DNA of 37,956 nt, taken from IMG/VR virus record IMGVR_UViG_3300031673_007059, positions 1 to 37,956 of that record. One strand, given 5' to 3'. Under the pieces are notes generated by a model. That model saw nothing but the letters and a program-made list of their open reading frames with translations. It did no database searches and was not told where the DNA came from. Of this stretch, positions 1 through 9,374 are shown one piece after another. How positions within the stretch are numbered: position 1 is the stretch's first letter; each line of letters begins with the position of its first letter. A program made the translations under genes and the position numbers. The DNA comes from a virus.

Positions 1-159
1 AGAACTATCTCCTAAATGCCAATTAAGAAGTCCTGAAGTAACCGTGAAATCTGGATCAAATGTATTAGCATATGCATTACTGGTAAATACAAGTATTTTT
101 TCTCCAATAATACTACTATCAATCGTAAGTAAAGAATTAAATGTTAAATTTTGTATCAT
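1..159 (-). CDS. Partial tail/structural protein (N-terminus only)
   Basis: An open frame starts at the ATG at 159 (complement) and runs off the left edge, giving about 53 residues that begin MIQNLTFNSLLTIDSS. Its stop is outside the window. It lies eight bases downstream of the stop of the 1080-residue fibre-like protein on the same strand and shows similar Ser/Thr/Asn-rich composition, so it is probably the next gene of a tail-fibre cluster. No domain can be named from this fragment. Confidence 0.55.
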   Translation of the reverse strand, partial: MIQNLTFNSLLTIDSSIIGEKILVFTSNAYANTFDPDFTVTSGLLNWHLGDSS

Positions 160-167
160 TTTAATAA

Positions 168-3100
168 TTATGCGTATGGTCCGCCTTTATTCCAATAATA
201 ATTAACTCCATCATATAAAAATGATATAATATCTTTAGAACTAGACGCGTCTGATAATATCCAAGCATTATTTTTATAGCTTCCAGTTGGTAAACCTAAT
301 TTTCTACTACCTATATTATCTTGTGTAATTATTAATGTTCCGGAATCTCCATTAACTACATTGGTTATAACGAGACTTGTATCTTGTGTTAAAGTTAGTT
401 TTGCGTTATAACTAGTATTCATATTCCAAGTTGTGCTTGCACTAATAGTAAGAGTTTGAAAAGTTTTTGTTCTTATATTGACTAATAAAGCAAAACTTGC
501 ATCAACTTGTGTTTTTGTGTAAAATAGATCAGATGCATCTAAATAATTATCTAAATAGGTCCAAATAGAATTAATTGAAGTATCTCGAGATACTAAAGAT
601 CCATCAACATAAACTTTCCAAAACCATGTCGAATTATCAATATAACCTAATGATGATTCTGTTACGTTATGTCTATCTGTTAACGTATTTACATTTGAAT
701 TGAGTGTATTTACTTGAGAATTAAGAGTAGAAATATTACCATCTCTAATAGATAAAGAACCATCAACATAAACTTTCCAATATCGTGTTGAAACATCAAC
801 ATAACCTAAAGATGCATTAGTTTTAAATACTAAAGGATATATTGTTCTTAAAGATACATCTATTCTTCCTATTGAAGCATTTGAAGCAAAAGCTCTATTT
901 ACTGATGCATTAGTTGCAAAACTGGCATTAACACTGGCATTAGTTGCATAAATTCCCAATGAAGAATTAATTTTAAATACTAATGGATAAATTGCTTTTA
1001 TAGAAGCGTCTCTAGTTAATAATGATCCATCAACATACTCAAATGTTGCATTTCCTGTAGATGCTTCTAATGTAGTAACTCTGTTATTAAGAGAGTTAAT
1101 TTGAGCTTGTTTGTTATTTAATGATCCATCAACATATTCATAAGTTGTATAAGACGTTCCTGTACTAACATTTAAAATACCGTTTTGCCAATATAGTGTA
1201 TCTCCGGTTGAAGTGCTTTTAATATAATCGGCAATTGGTTGCTTATACGTATAAAGCCAAGAAATTGAAGAGTCCCTTGATACAAAGGCGCTATTTACTG
1301 ATGCGTTGGTTGCATAATTCCCGGTAGAAGTATTAAGCGTATACGTTAATTGACGTATACTATATAATGAAGTATCTGTTATATTTAATTGAGATACCGG
1401 TACATAATAACTTAATGATGAATTTATTGCATAAGTCAATTTGGATACAGGGCCTAAACAAGCATCAATGTAGCTTGTTTTTAATGTTAAATTTCCCAGT
1501 GAAGCATTTGAAACAAAGGCTAAGCCAACTGATGCATTTGTTGCTAAAGTAGATATTATAGCGTCTCTTATATTTAAAGAACCATCAACATATACTAATG
1601 TTACACCACCGGCGATTGTACTAATATCTACATATAATAATCCACCACTCCAAGATAAACCTCCACCTAAACAAGCATCTGATATAGGAACAGCTCTTAA
1701 CTTATTTAATGAACCATCAGTATAAGTTTTTGAAACATAATTTTTAACATCAATATAAAGATAACTTGAGTCAGAAGATATATCCAATGTATTTTCAGAA
1801 GATGAAATTATTAAGTCATCAGTTACAATGGCCAAATATCCCGAAGAATCCCACATAAAATCAGAACCTATAGAAGTTTCTTTAATTTTTAAATTAAGAG
1901 AACCATCTGTATAACTTCGTAAATTAGATAAATTTGTGCTTACATTAGAACTGTAATTTATTAAATTGGTTATTGATGCATCTACGTCTGCTATAGCTAA
2001 ATTAACCGAAGAATTGGTTGCATAATCTCCTAAGCCAGTTCCAATAGATGAGTTTATTGCATAAGTTAATGCAGATGTTGGTCCTAAGCATGCATCAAGA
2101 TAATTTGTTTTAAGTGTTAGAATTCCTAATGATGCATTTGAAGCAATTGCTAAATTAACCGAAGAATTGGTTGCATAATCTCCTAAGCCAGTTCCAATAG
2201 ATGAGTTTATTGCATAAGTTAATGCAGATGTTGGTCCTAAGCATGCATCAAGATAATTTGTTTTAAGTGTTAGAATTCCTAATGATGCATTTGAAGCAAA
2301 AGCGCTATTTACTGATGCATTGGTTGCATACTGTCCAGTAGAAGTATTAAGTGCGTATGTTAGTAGACTAATATTTCCCAATGATGCATTTGAAGCAATT
2401 GCTAAATTAACTGAAGAATTAGTTGCGTATATACCCAAACCCGTAAGTGAACCTAAACTTACTTCTAATAATCCACTATTCCAAGTAAAATCAGTGCCCA
2501 ATGAACTATTTCTAATATATTGAGCTTTAATATAAGAAATAGATGTATCTATTACATTAACTCTAGAGGTTAATTTATATAACGAAGTATCAGTTAAATT
2601 TAATTGAGTTTTTAGTGTATAATTACCTATTGATGAATTAAGCGCATAGGTTAATTGACTAACATTTCCTAATGATACATTTGTATTAAAAGCTGCTAAT
2701 ATTTCTGCTGATACATAACTTGTAGTAACTCCTCCGCCTGTGCCTCCTGCTGTAGGTGCACCAGCTCCGTATTCATATATTTCCCATATAGCGCCATAAG
2801 ACGCATCATAATCTACGCAAAATAATGTAACAAATTTTGTTTGTTCTGTAGGAAGAGTACTTGGATCAACATAAATATCTAAGTATGTTACTGGAGTTAC
2901 TGTAGGATCTATTAAAATACGATAATACCCATCTTCAACTCCAGATGGATCTAAGATAATTTGAATTAATTGAGATTTATTATCAGTTTGAAATGCATAA
3001 TTATTTCCTATTATAAGAGTAGAGTTATCAAAAGACGGTATTATTTTATAATATGGTTTTTTGGCATCAATATATTTATAGTTAGTATTTTCAAATAGAA

Positions 3101-3410
3101 AAGTACAAGCATCTCTTAGATCACTTGTTAATATACCTGTATATGTTACCCAATAGTCATAATTTGCAGTAGTAATATTTTCGTATAAATTTGTATACTG
3201 ACTTTTAACTATTAAATTATCAACGGTGACTGTAACAAACTCTCCTGAACTAGCTTTAACTCTTCCGGGAGTATTTATTGGAGCAATGATTACACCAGTA
3301 TTTTCATCATAAAAAACATCCAGATAACGTTTTAATTCCTTATTATTATAGTTATAAATTACTGGAAATTGAGGAATTAACGTATTTAAATAAATATTCT
3401 TTAAATTCAT
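168..3410 (-). CDS. Long repetitive tail-fibre / adhesin-like protein (1080 aa)
   Basis: This 1080-residue protein has a distinct N-terminal region of about 215 residues ending in a Gly-rich linker (GAGAPTAGGTGGG). A long repetitive region follows, made of units such as ATNASVN, FASNASLG, LTYAINSS and YVDGSLN. The periodic small-polar/aliphatic pattern is typical of trimeric phage fibres and adhesin stalks. The last 100 residues are non-repetitive (ending NYYWNKGGPYA) and could be a tip or trimerisation domain. An almost exact 51-residue tandem repeat lies inside. The gene is transcribed away from the plus-strand baseplate module, and the two share the 3411-3551 intergenic region. Fibre function is inferred from architecture; no receptor-binding domain is recognised. 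Confidence 0.7.
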   Translation of the reverse strand: MNLKNIYLNTLIPQFPVIYNYNNKELKRYLDVFYDENTGVIIAPINTPGRVKASSGEFVTVTVDNLIVKSQYTNLYENITTANYDYWVTYTGILTSDLRDACTFLFENTNYKYIDAKKPYYKIIPSFDNSTLIIGNNYAFQTDNKSQLIQIILDPSGVEDGYYRILIDPTVTPVTYLDIYVDPSTLPTEQTKFVTLFCVDYDASYGAIWEIYEYGAGAPTAGGTGGGVTTSYVSAEILAAFNTNVSLGNVSQLTYALNSSIGNYTLKTQLNLTDTSLYKLTSRVNVIDTSISYIKAQYIRNSSLGTDFTWNSGLLEVSLGSLTGLGIYATNSSVNLAIASNASLGNISLLTYALNTSTGQYATNASVNSAFASNASLGILTLKTNYLDACLGPTSALTYAINSSIGTGLGDYATNSSVNLAIASNASLGILTLKTNYLDACLGPTSALTYAINSSIGTGLGDYATNSSVNLAIADVDASITNLINYSSNVSTNLSNLRSYTDGSLNLKIKETSIGSDFMWDSSGYLAIVTDDLIISSSENTLDISSDSSYLYIDVKNYVSKTYTDGSLNKLRAVPISDACLGGGLSWSGGLLYVDISTIAGGVTLVYVDGSLNIRDAIISTLATNASVGLAFVSNASLGNLTLKTSYIDACLGPVSKLTYAINSSLSYYVPVSQLNITDTSLYSIRQLTYTLNTSTGNYATNASVNSAFVSRDSSISWLYTYKQPIADYIKSTSTGDTLYWQNGILNVSTGTSYTTYEYVDGSLNNKQAQINSLNNRVTTLEASTGNATFEYVDGSLLTRDASIKAIYPLVFKINSSLGIYATNASVNASFATNASVNRAFASNASIGRIDVSLRTIYPLVFKTNASLGYVDVSTRYWKVYVDGSLSIRDGNISTLNSQVNTLNSNVNTLTDRHNVTESSLGYIDNSTWFWKVYVDGSLVSRDTSINSIWTYLDNYLDASDLFYTKTQVDASFALLVNIRTKTFQTLTISASTTWNMNTSYNAKLTLTQDTSLVITNVVNGDSGTLIITQDNIGSRKLGLPTGSYKNNAWILSDASSSKDIISFLYDGVNYYWNKGGPYA
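1996..2298. repeat. 153-bp tandem repeat inside the fibre gene
   Basis: Two adjacent copies of a 153-bp unit (about 1996-2148 and 2149-2298) are nearly identical at the DNA level and encode two copies of a 51-residue block containing ATNSSVNLAI, ASNASLGILT and LTYAINSSIG. The near-identity, compared with the more diverged repeats elsewhere in the gene, points to a recent duplication that changes fibre length. Confidence 0.85.
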
Positions 3411-3551
3411 ATTAAATGTTTGATTTACATTTATTTTATATATCTTTTTTTTTCAACAAAAGTCGCTATAGTTAAAAAATTAAAAAATAACATTTTTATT
3501 TAAAATATATAAGATATAAAATTGTCATTAAACCCTTAAACTAAAATAAAA
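3411..3551. promoter_or_regulatory. Divergent intergenic region with probable promoters
   Basis: This 141-bp A/T-rich gap separates the divergent fibre gene and S1-like gene. It contains an AATATATAAGATATAAA stretch at about 3504-3520, resembling the TATATAAA box that recurs before other genes here. Promoters for both directions are inferred from position. Confidence 0.4.
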
Positions 3552-4775
3552 ATGAGTGAACAGACATTCGGCATCTTTAACTGGGAAATGTATAAAGATG
3601 GATACAACGGGAGTACAAAATTAACTCCAAACAAATCAATTAACGGTAATAATCAAAAAAATAAATGTTTCTCTAGAGAACCTTATGCTCAAAAACTTTT
3701 TGATGTTTTTACTAATCAAGATACTAATTTAATTAAAAAAGATTTAAAAAAGGGCGACATAGTTCGCGCCACAGATATATTCAATATTAAAGAACAACAT
3801 ATTGATATTGAATTAACTGGCGGATTAGTAGTAACAGTTGATTTAACTAGAGAAAAAAAATTTATTCAAGTATATGGTTATAGTTCTTATAAAGATTTTT
3901 TAATAAATTTAAAAAATAAAGAAGTTATAAAGTCAATAATTGAAAAGGGACTTAACGTATATATTCTTGAGTCATCGCCTTCTGTTAAAATTTCATTATG
4001 GCAAGGTCATCTTAAATCTGTAAGAGATGAATTTATGCAACAAATTCAAAATCCTATAAACGCGTATACCGCAAAAGTAATCGAAGCAAATAGGGGAGGA
4101 TTTTTTGTTGAAGTTCAAGGTATTGAGGCATTTATGCCAGGCTCACTTGCAGCTCCTAATAAAATTGTAGACTTTCAATCATATATAGGAAAAGAAATCA
4201 TAGTAATGATTGAAGATTATTTAAAAGAAATGAATTCATTTATAGTATCTCATAAAAAATATTTGACGCATATATTACCCGCAAAAATACAAGAATTAGA
4301 TTTAATGAAAAAATATTCAGGTTTAGTTACAGGAACTTCTAAATATGGAATTTTTATTGAATTTCATGAATTATTTACAGGATTACTGCATACATCAAAA
4401 ATGGACGAAGAAACAAAACTTTTATTTAACTCAAGAAATATTAAAGCCGGAGAATTTATTGAATTTTATATTTCAGAAATTACAAAAGATAATAGAATAA
4501 TATTAACTAAAGAAAATCCTGAAGAAAAACTTAAAAAAATACAAATGTTTATCCTAGAGTCAAAAGATAAAATTCTAGAATCAACAGTTGCCGCTGTAAT
4601 GAATTTTGGAATAATTGTTACAGTTGATAATGATGTAACGGGACTTATTCCCATCTTTGATTTTAAAAAGAATAAAATTATGGCAAATAATTTTATTGTA
4701 GGCGATAAAATAAATGTAGTATTTGATAATTATGAAAACGAAAAAATTGTCTTTAAGCTTCTCAAAAAATGTTAA
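3552..4775 (+). CDS. S1-domain protein, ribosomal protein S1-like (407 aa)
   Basis: At least three S1-type OB folds are visible. Residues about 168-235 hold AKVIEANRGGFFVEVQGIEAFMPGS with IGKEIIVMI. Residues about 255-322 hold SGLVTGTSKYGIFIEF with TGLLHTSKM. Residues about 335-405 hold ESTVAAVMNFGIIVTV with VTGLIPIFDF. The region at 65-130 may be a fourth, degenerate copy. S1 domains bind single-stranded RNA, and ribosomal S1 recruits mRNAs with weak Shine-Dalgarno sequences. The protein is shorter than cellular S1 (about 550-600 residues, six domains). It could steer host ribosomes to phage mRNAs or act as an RNA chaperone; both are inference. Confidence 0.75.
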   Translation: MSEQTFGIFNWEMYKDGYNGSTKLTPNKSINGNNQKNKCFSREPYAQKLFDVFTNQDTNLIKKDLKKGDIVRATDIFNIKEQHIDIELTGGLVVTVDLTREKKFIQVYGYSSYKDFLINLKNKEVIKSIIEKGLNVYILESSPSVKISLWQGHLKSVRDEFMQQIQNPINAYTAKVIEANRGGFFVEVQGIEAFMPGSLAAPNKIVDFQSYIGKEIIVMIEDYLKEMNSFIVSHKKYLTHILPAKIQELDLMKKYSGLVTGTSKYGIFIEFHELFTGLLHTSKMDEETKLLFNSRNIKAGEFIEFYISEITKDNRIILTKENPEEKLKKIQMFILESKDKILESTVAAVMNFGIIVTVDNDVTGLIPIFDFKKNKIMANNFIVGDKINVVFDNYENEKIVFKLLKKC

Positions 4776-4776
4776 A

Positions 4777-4785
4777 TATATAAAA
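4777..4785 (+). promoter_or_regulatory. TATATAAAA box, probable phage promoter
   Basis: TATATAAAA lies directly before the ATG at 4787. The same string recurs 10-30 bases upstream of many starts on both strands and resembles the T4 late promoter box TATAAATA. With only two bases to the start codon here, any transcript from it would be nearly leaderless. Confidence 0.45.
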
Positions 4786-4786
4786 C

Positions 4787-5500
4787 ATGGAATATAATTT
4801 AACATATAATTTATCATTTAACGGGAAAATAATAAGACACAACAGTAAACGTATGTCATATTTTACGGGTATTAAGTATGGATATTTATACAATTGGTAT
4901 GCTGCAACAGATGTACGAAATATTACTGCAAACGGATGGAGTGTGCCGTCATCAACAAATTGGATGACAATGATTAATTATTTAGGTGGAACAAATATTG
5001 CAGGCGGTAAATTAAAGGAAACTGAATTAATATATTGGAATTTTCCCAATGACGGAGCAACAAATGAAGCTAAGTTTAATGGTAGAGGAGCCGGCTATCG
5101 TAGATATGATACTGGAGTATTTACATCACTTAAAATGTCTTCTTTTCTTTTGTCATCTACTGAATATGATGTTGATAAGTCTGTAATTTATAATTTAAGA
5201 CATGAAGAAGATGATGTATTAGTGCTAAATTATAATAAAAAATACGGATCTGCTATAAGGCCTATAAAGGATTCTACTACTCTTTCACATGGACAATCAG
5301 CATTTTACACAGGTAATGATGGCAAAATTTATAGAACAATTTGTATTGGTACACAAGAATGGTTAGCTGATAACCTTGCAGAAACAAAATATCGCAACGG
5401 AAATAGTATACCTTATATAACAGATAACACTGCATGGGCAAATCTTATTACAGGAGCTTTATGCTCATATAAAAATGATTGGACCTATATAATATATTAA
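4787..5500 (+). CDS. FISUMP-domain protein with permuted domain order (237 aa)
   Basis: The protein carries the hallmark strings of the Fibrobacter succinogenes major paralogous (FISUMP) family: YGYLYNWYAA, GWSVPSSTNW, GGKLKE, FNGRGAGYR, LSSTEY and GSAIRPIKD, then near the C-terminus DGKIYRTICIGTQEWLADNL and TDNTAWANLITGALCSY. In the usual family order the DGxxYxTVxIGxQxW block comes first and YGxLYNWYA follows. Here the second half comes first, so the domain is circularly permuted or cut from a tandem array. FISUMP domains are common in Bacteroidetes surface proteins and phage fibres, so a distal tail or receptor-binding role is likely. It has no visible signal peptide. Confidence 0.75.
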   Translation: MEYNLTYNLSFNGKIIRHNSKRMSYFTGIKYGYLYNWYAATDVRNITANGWSVPSSTNWMTMINYLGGTNIAGGKLKETELIYWNFPNDGATNEAKFNGRGAGYRRYDTGVFTSLKMSSFLLSSTEYDVDKSVIYNLRHEEDDVLVLNYNKKYGSAIRPIKDSTTLSHGQSAFYTGNDGKIYRTICIGTQEWLADNLAETKYRNGNSIPYITDNTAWANLITGALCSYKNDWTYIIY

Positions 5501-5557
5501 TTAATTAAAAATCTTAACATAATTATATTAAAGGCTTATTGTCTCTTTTTTATAGAA

Positions 5558-5566
5558 TATATAAAA
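5558..5566 (+). promoter_or_regulatory. TATATAAAA box upstream of the 5581 gene
   Basis: TATATAAAA at 5558-5566 lies 14 bases before the ATG at 5581. Its position, between an alternative upstream start (5539) and 5581, supports 5581 as the true start. Confidence 0.45.
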
Positions 5567-5580
5567 TAAATCTTAATACT

Positions 5581-5934
5581 ATGAGAGCAAGATTGATTAA
5601 CGAAAATTTATCTGCGTCTAAATGGAATAAAACTTTAGATATTTTGGTTGATAAATATGGATACGATGCTGAAGTTGCCTATCACGTACTTCAAGATTTT
5701 ACAATCGGAGAAGAGTTAGATGATTTAAGCTGTGAAGAAATTGCAAAGTATGCTATGGAATTTGATCAAGAAAATTATGAAGATCCTGATGACGATTTCG
5801 ATGAAGATAAAATGAGAGTAGATTTATTTGATCCTCAAGATGATTCAGAAAGATTTCGTTCACGACAACCCGGAGAAACTTTTGATTTAGATCAGGATAT
5901 TTACGACAGAAATGAAGATTCTAATGTAGATTAA
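5581..5934 (+). CDS. Small acidic protein with (L/I)xE leader (117 aa)
   Basis: The start at 5581 gives MRARLINENL, matching the leader of the tagged family (MRAKFINEKF and relatives). The frame is open from 5539, but a promoter box sits in that stretch. I-N-E at residues 6-8 fits the (L/I)-x-E prohead-protease consensus; the DSDPIxDMGIG part of the tag is missing. The body has a helical half (WNKTLDILVDKYGYDAEVAYHVLQ) and a very acidic C-terminal half rich in Asp and Glu. No known domain is recognised. It may be an internal virion or scaffold-associated protein; this is inference. Confidence 0.6.
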   Translation: MRARLINENLSASKWNKTLDILVDKYGYDAEVAYHVLQDFTIGEELDDLSCEEIAKYAMEFDQENYEDPDDDFDEDKMRVDLFDPQDDSERFRSRQPGETFDLDQDIYDRNEDSNVD

Positions 5935-5951
5935 TATGAGAAAACCAAAAC

Positions 5952-6557
5952 ATGAATTATAAAAAAACATATAATAATATTATTGAAAATGCCAAAATAC
6001 AAAATAGATGTAAATTGGATAAAATTAATCCATCATATGTTTATTATGAAAAACACCACATTATTCCAAGATGTATAGGCGGGACAAATGATGAAAGTAA
6101 TTTAGTTATATTAACTCCCAAAGAACATTATATGACCCATAAATTATTAACAAAGATATGGCCCAATAATAAAAAAATTGGCTATGCATTTTTTTACATG
6201 TCAATAAATAAAAAAGGAAAATATAATGTTTCATTAAGAGATTATGCTTATGCAAGAGAACAATTTATGACCACTCCTTTTTCTAAAGAAATGTTAGAAA
6301 ATTTAAGTAAATCATTAACAGGTAAAAAATTTACACCAGAACATTGTAATAATTTAAGCAAAAGTATAATTGAAAAAGAATTACATAAAGGAGAAAAAAA
6401 TGGAATGTATGGAAAAACACATTCGGAAAAATCTAAAGAAAAAAATAGACTTGCTCACATAGGTAAATCGGTTAATGGCGCAAAAAGTGCTGCAACTCGT
6501 TTAGGAAAAAAACGAGGAAAATATAAAACTAAAAAAATGTATCATAATGAATTGTAA
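5952..6557 (+). CDS. HNH homing endonuclease with NUMOD3-type motifs (201 aa)
   Basis: The N-terminal half contains the HNH core YEKHHIIPRCIGGTND...NLVILTPKEHYMTHKLL (His-His pair, Asn, then His), about residues 35-72. The C-terminal part has NUMOD3-like DNA-binding motifs (NGMYGKTHSEKSKEKNRLAH and TGKKFTPEH). This layout is typical of free-standing phage homing endonucleases. The protein at 29433 is a clear relative. The 3' end overlaps the start of the next structural gene by 11 bases, so it appears inserted into the tail operon without breaking it. Confidence 0.88.
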   Translation: MNYKKTYNNIIENAKIQNRCKLDKINPSYVYYEKHHIIPRCIGGTNDESNLVILTPKEHYMTHKLLTKIWPNNKKIGYAFFYMSINKKGKYNVSLRDYAYAREQFMTTPFSKEMLENLSKSLTGKKFTPEHCNNLSKSIIEKELHKGEKNGMYGKTHSEKSKEKNRLAHIGKSVNGAKSAATRLGKKRGKYKTKKMYHNEL

Positions 6558-7974
6558 ACGCCCAAAAAGTTATTCAATTTTAGAAGTTTTAAATTTTTCT
6601 GACGTTGGACTTTGTTTTGAATTTTTTACAACTAAAGAATCAAATTTTATTGTTGAAGATTTAGCACGTTTAACAGGAAAGAATATAATTTTAACAAATG
6701 AAAATAATTATAATCCTTCATATACTAGTGCAATATTATTAAAAGAATATGAAGCAGCTAAATCTCGATATCAACTTCATCTTGCTGCTCAAAATTATCA
6801 TTCAATACTTCCTATTATCGAAGAAGTTACTACATGGATCTCTGAAAACTGCCAGACTACTTATGATACAAGATTAAGGATATCTTTATCCTTCAATCAT
6901 CGTCATCTCGAAACACTACAGAGCATTTCTCAAATGAATCCTGCTCGATTAATATTAAAATTTGATGAGAACTTTGTATATTCAAGATTTCCTAATCAAA
7001 GAAATTCGCCTTATGCAATTTCAATAAAATCTTTAACACCAACAACATCATATATTAATGAATCAGAATTAGAAAATCATATTAAAGAAGTACTTAATAC
7101 GCCATATGCTGAATTTTATGGAATCGATTTTAAAGAATACACAAGAGGAATACTTAAGTGTAATTATGTTGGAGGTGATGATTATGCAAGTAAGCCGAAA
7201 GAAATAAAAGATATTTTAGAATATTTTATTATTAAAGCATATCAGAGTATTAATGAAGAAGAACTAAATGAATTTGAAAGATATGAGTTAAAAAGATTAA
7301 CTGAAAATTTTGATAGAATTCAAATGTCATTTTGGGATCCGGATATTTTTTTAAAAGAGTTTCAAAATCTTAAAGTTTACATAGATCTTCAAACATCACA
7401 ACAAATTCTTAAAACGTACTGGAATCAAATTCGCACCCCATTATTTGAAATGATTATTAACGGCGGATTAAGAGAAGGGCAATTTAATTATGATACTGAA
7501 ATAGGAAGATTTCAATTACGAAAAGGACAAGTAGGAGGAACCATGATTAGTAATATGGATTTTGTTTCTTGTAATGTAACCGGAGTTATGGAAAATTGCG
7601 CATATGTTTCATGCAATATTAATAAAGCAAGAATCTATAATTCTAAATTTATACGAAATAATAAAATAAGTGAATCATATTTAGAGGGGGCGAGTATTAA
7701 TAAAGAAAACGCAGTTGCAAAATCATATATTGTGAATGATGAAGAAATTGTAAATTGTGAAGTTACTGAAAGCGTTATTAAGTTTGCGACACCGGGCAAA
7801 AGTTTAAAGGTTGATGAACAAAGTGTAGTAATTGTAAAAGAAATGCCATTACCACAAAGGACTGATCATGTAGAAGTTGACGAGATTAAAGACTATTCAT
7901 ATATTAAAGGTATGCGAAAATCTGATGATCTTGGCTTTCAAAATATATACAATAGAAAAACATATTTAAAATAA
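6547..7974 (+). CDS. Unrecognised protein with repeat-rich C-terminus, virion module (475 aa)
   Basis: No family is recognised. The N-terminal 330 residues look globular and alpha/beta. Residues about 345-405 show a short periodicity (MDFVSCNVTGVMENCAYVSC, NINKARIYNSKF) resembling pentapeptide or right-handed beta-helix repeats. The C-terminus is polar. It lies between two homing endonucleases and just before baseplate genes, so a virion role is plausible from context only. Its start lies within the end of the HNH gene and its stop overlaps the ATG of the GIY-YIG gene (TAATG). Confidence 0.7.
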   Translation: MNCKRPKSYSILEVLNFSDVGLCFEFFTTKESNFIVEDLARLTGKNIILTNENNYNPSYTSAILLKEYEAAKSRYQLHLAAQNYHSILPIIEEVTTWISENCQTTYDTRLRISLSFNHRHLETLQSISQMNPARLILKFDENFVYSRFPNQRNSPYAISIKSLTPTTSYINESELENHIKEVLNTPYAEFYGIDFKEYTRGILKCNYVGGDDYASKPKEIKDILEYFIIKAYQSINEEELNEFERYELKRLTENFDRIQMSFWDPDIFLKEFQNLKVYIDLQTSQQILKTYWNQIRTPLFEMIINGGLREGQFNYDTEIGRFQLRKGQVGGTMISNMDFVSCNVTGVMENCAYVSCNINKARIYNSKFIRNNKISESYLEGASINKENAVAKSYIVNDEEIVNCEVTESVIKFATPGKSLKVDEQSVVIVKEMPLPQRTDHVEVDEIKDYSYIKGMRKSDDLGFQNIYNRKTYLK

Positions 7975-8636
7975 TGGAAAAGAAATTTAATTTTGTTTAT
8001 GTTATTACTAATAAAGTCAATGGAAAACAGTATGTTGGTGATCATTCTACTGATGAATTGAATGATAATTATTTAGGAAGTGGAACATATATAAAACATG
8101 CAATTAAAAAATATGGAAAAGATTTTTTTTATAAAGAAATAGTAGAACACTTTGAAAATAAGGAAATTGCATTTAACGCGCAAGAAAAATATATTCAAAA
8201 ATATAATACATTAACGCCCAATGGATATAATATAAGTCCATCTGGTGGTTTTTTGAATGGAGGAAATCATTCTAAAGAATCAAGAAAAAAAATAAGTGAA
8301 TCTATGAAAGGAAAAAAACATACTGAAGAACGTTGTGAAAAACAACGAAAATCAATGATAGGCAAAAACAAAGGAAAGATAATGACAGAAGAACAAAAAG
8401 AAAAACTTAGATTATCCAATTTAGGAAAAATTCACAGGGAAGAAACTAAAGAAAAGATGAGTAATTCTCATAAAGGATTATTTAAAGGGTATAAACATAA
8501 TGAAATTTCCAAGAAAAATATGTCTGAGGCTCATAAGGGAATTAAACAAACAGAAGAATCAAAACAGAAAAGATCAGCCGCTTTAAAATTACATTGGGCC
8601 AAAAAGGAATATAATAAGAATAAATATTTAAAATAA
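7974..8636 (+). CDS. GIY-YIG homing endonuclease with NUMOD3 repeats (220 aa)
   Basis: The N-terminus shows a GIY-YIG fold: FVYVITNKVNGKQYVGDHS for the two motif strands, LGSGTYIKHAIKKYG, and Glu in NAQEKYIQKYNT, then NGYNISPSGG. From residue about 100 there are repeated NUMOD3-type motifs (HSKESRKKISESMKGKKH, LGKIHREETKEKMSNSHKG, SKKNMSEAHKGIKQ) that bind DNA. This is the Seg-like architecture of T-even phage homing endonucleases. It starts on the stop codon of the previous gene and ends three bases before the next. Confidence 0.9.
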   Translation: MEKKFNFVYVITNKVNGKQYVGDHSTDELNDNYLGSGTYIKHAIKKYGKDFFYKEIVEHFENKEIAFNAQEKYIQKYNTLTPNGYNISPSGGFLNGGNHSKESRKKISESMKGKKHTEERCEKQRKSMIGKNKGKIMTEEQKEKLRLSNLGKIHREETKEKMSNSHKGLFKGYKHNEISKKNMSEAHKGIKQTEESKQKRSAALKLHWAKKEYNKNKYLK

Positions 8637-8639
8637 AAA

Positions 8640-9374
8640 ATGACTAAACAAGAATTTATATCATTAGTAAACGGAGAAATTACAGCATCGTGTGCAATAC
8701 CTTTTTCTTTACCATCAGTTGAGATTGAAAGAATAATTAATCTCGAACAAAAATGGATGTTTCGCGAATATCGAGACGCAGTTCAAGATGCCTGGTATGT
8801 ATTAGATAAAACTTATTATAACACTACTGAATGGAATAATACAAGAACGTTCCAATTGCCCGAGTGTGTTATGGCAGTTAAATATGTTTATGAAATGACA
8901 TCTGGTCAAAGAGTTTTTGGTATTCATGATCCAGATTTAACCTTTGATAGATTAATGGCTGCTGATCTTTATTTGACACCGCTTTCATCAGATCAGATAA
9001 CCTATAGAACAATTCAATGGAGTTTTTGGGATCTTGCAAAGCAATTTAATCTAAGAGACATTAATCATCATTTTAGTATTAATACAAAAAGATTAATTAT
9101 CACAGGTAGAGACCCCACTGAATCATTATGGGTAACCACTCTAAATGAAATACCTTTAGAAGATTTATATGAGGATCCTCTTTTCTTAAAGTGGGTTATT
9201 GCAAAAAGCAAAATGCAATTAGCAAGAATTCTTGGAACTTTTAATTATACACTTCTTGGCGGAATTCAAATAAATTATGCAGATATAAGAAGTGAAGGTA
9301 AAGAAGAATTAGACGAACTTAAAGAAAAAATCAAAAGTGATAGCCCACCTGATTGGTTTCATATGATGGCGTAA
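8640..9374 (+). CDS. Unassigned virion protein upstream of gp25-like gene (244 aa)
   Basis: This soluble, aromatic-rich protein (YRDAVQDAWYVLDKTYY, WSFWDLAKQFN) has no signal peptide or membrane segment and ends PPDWFHMMA. It sits just before the gp25-like baseplate gene and is followed by a terminator, which suggests a neck, tail-completion or wedge component. I do not recognise the family from sequence alone. Confidence 0.65.
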   Translation: MTKQEFISLVNGEITASCAIPFSLPSVEIERIINLEQKWMFREYRDAVQDAWYVLDKTYYNTTEWNNTRTFQLPECVMAVKYVYEMTSGQRVFGIHDPDLTFDRLMAADLYLTPLSSDQITYRTIQWSFWDLAKQFNLRDINHHFSINTKRLIITGRDPTESLWVTTLNEIPLEDLYEDPLFLKWVIAKSKMQLARILGTFNYTLLGGIQINYADIRSEGKEELDELKEKIKSDSPPDWFHMMA

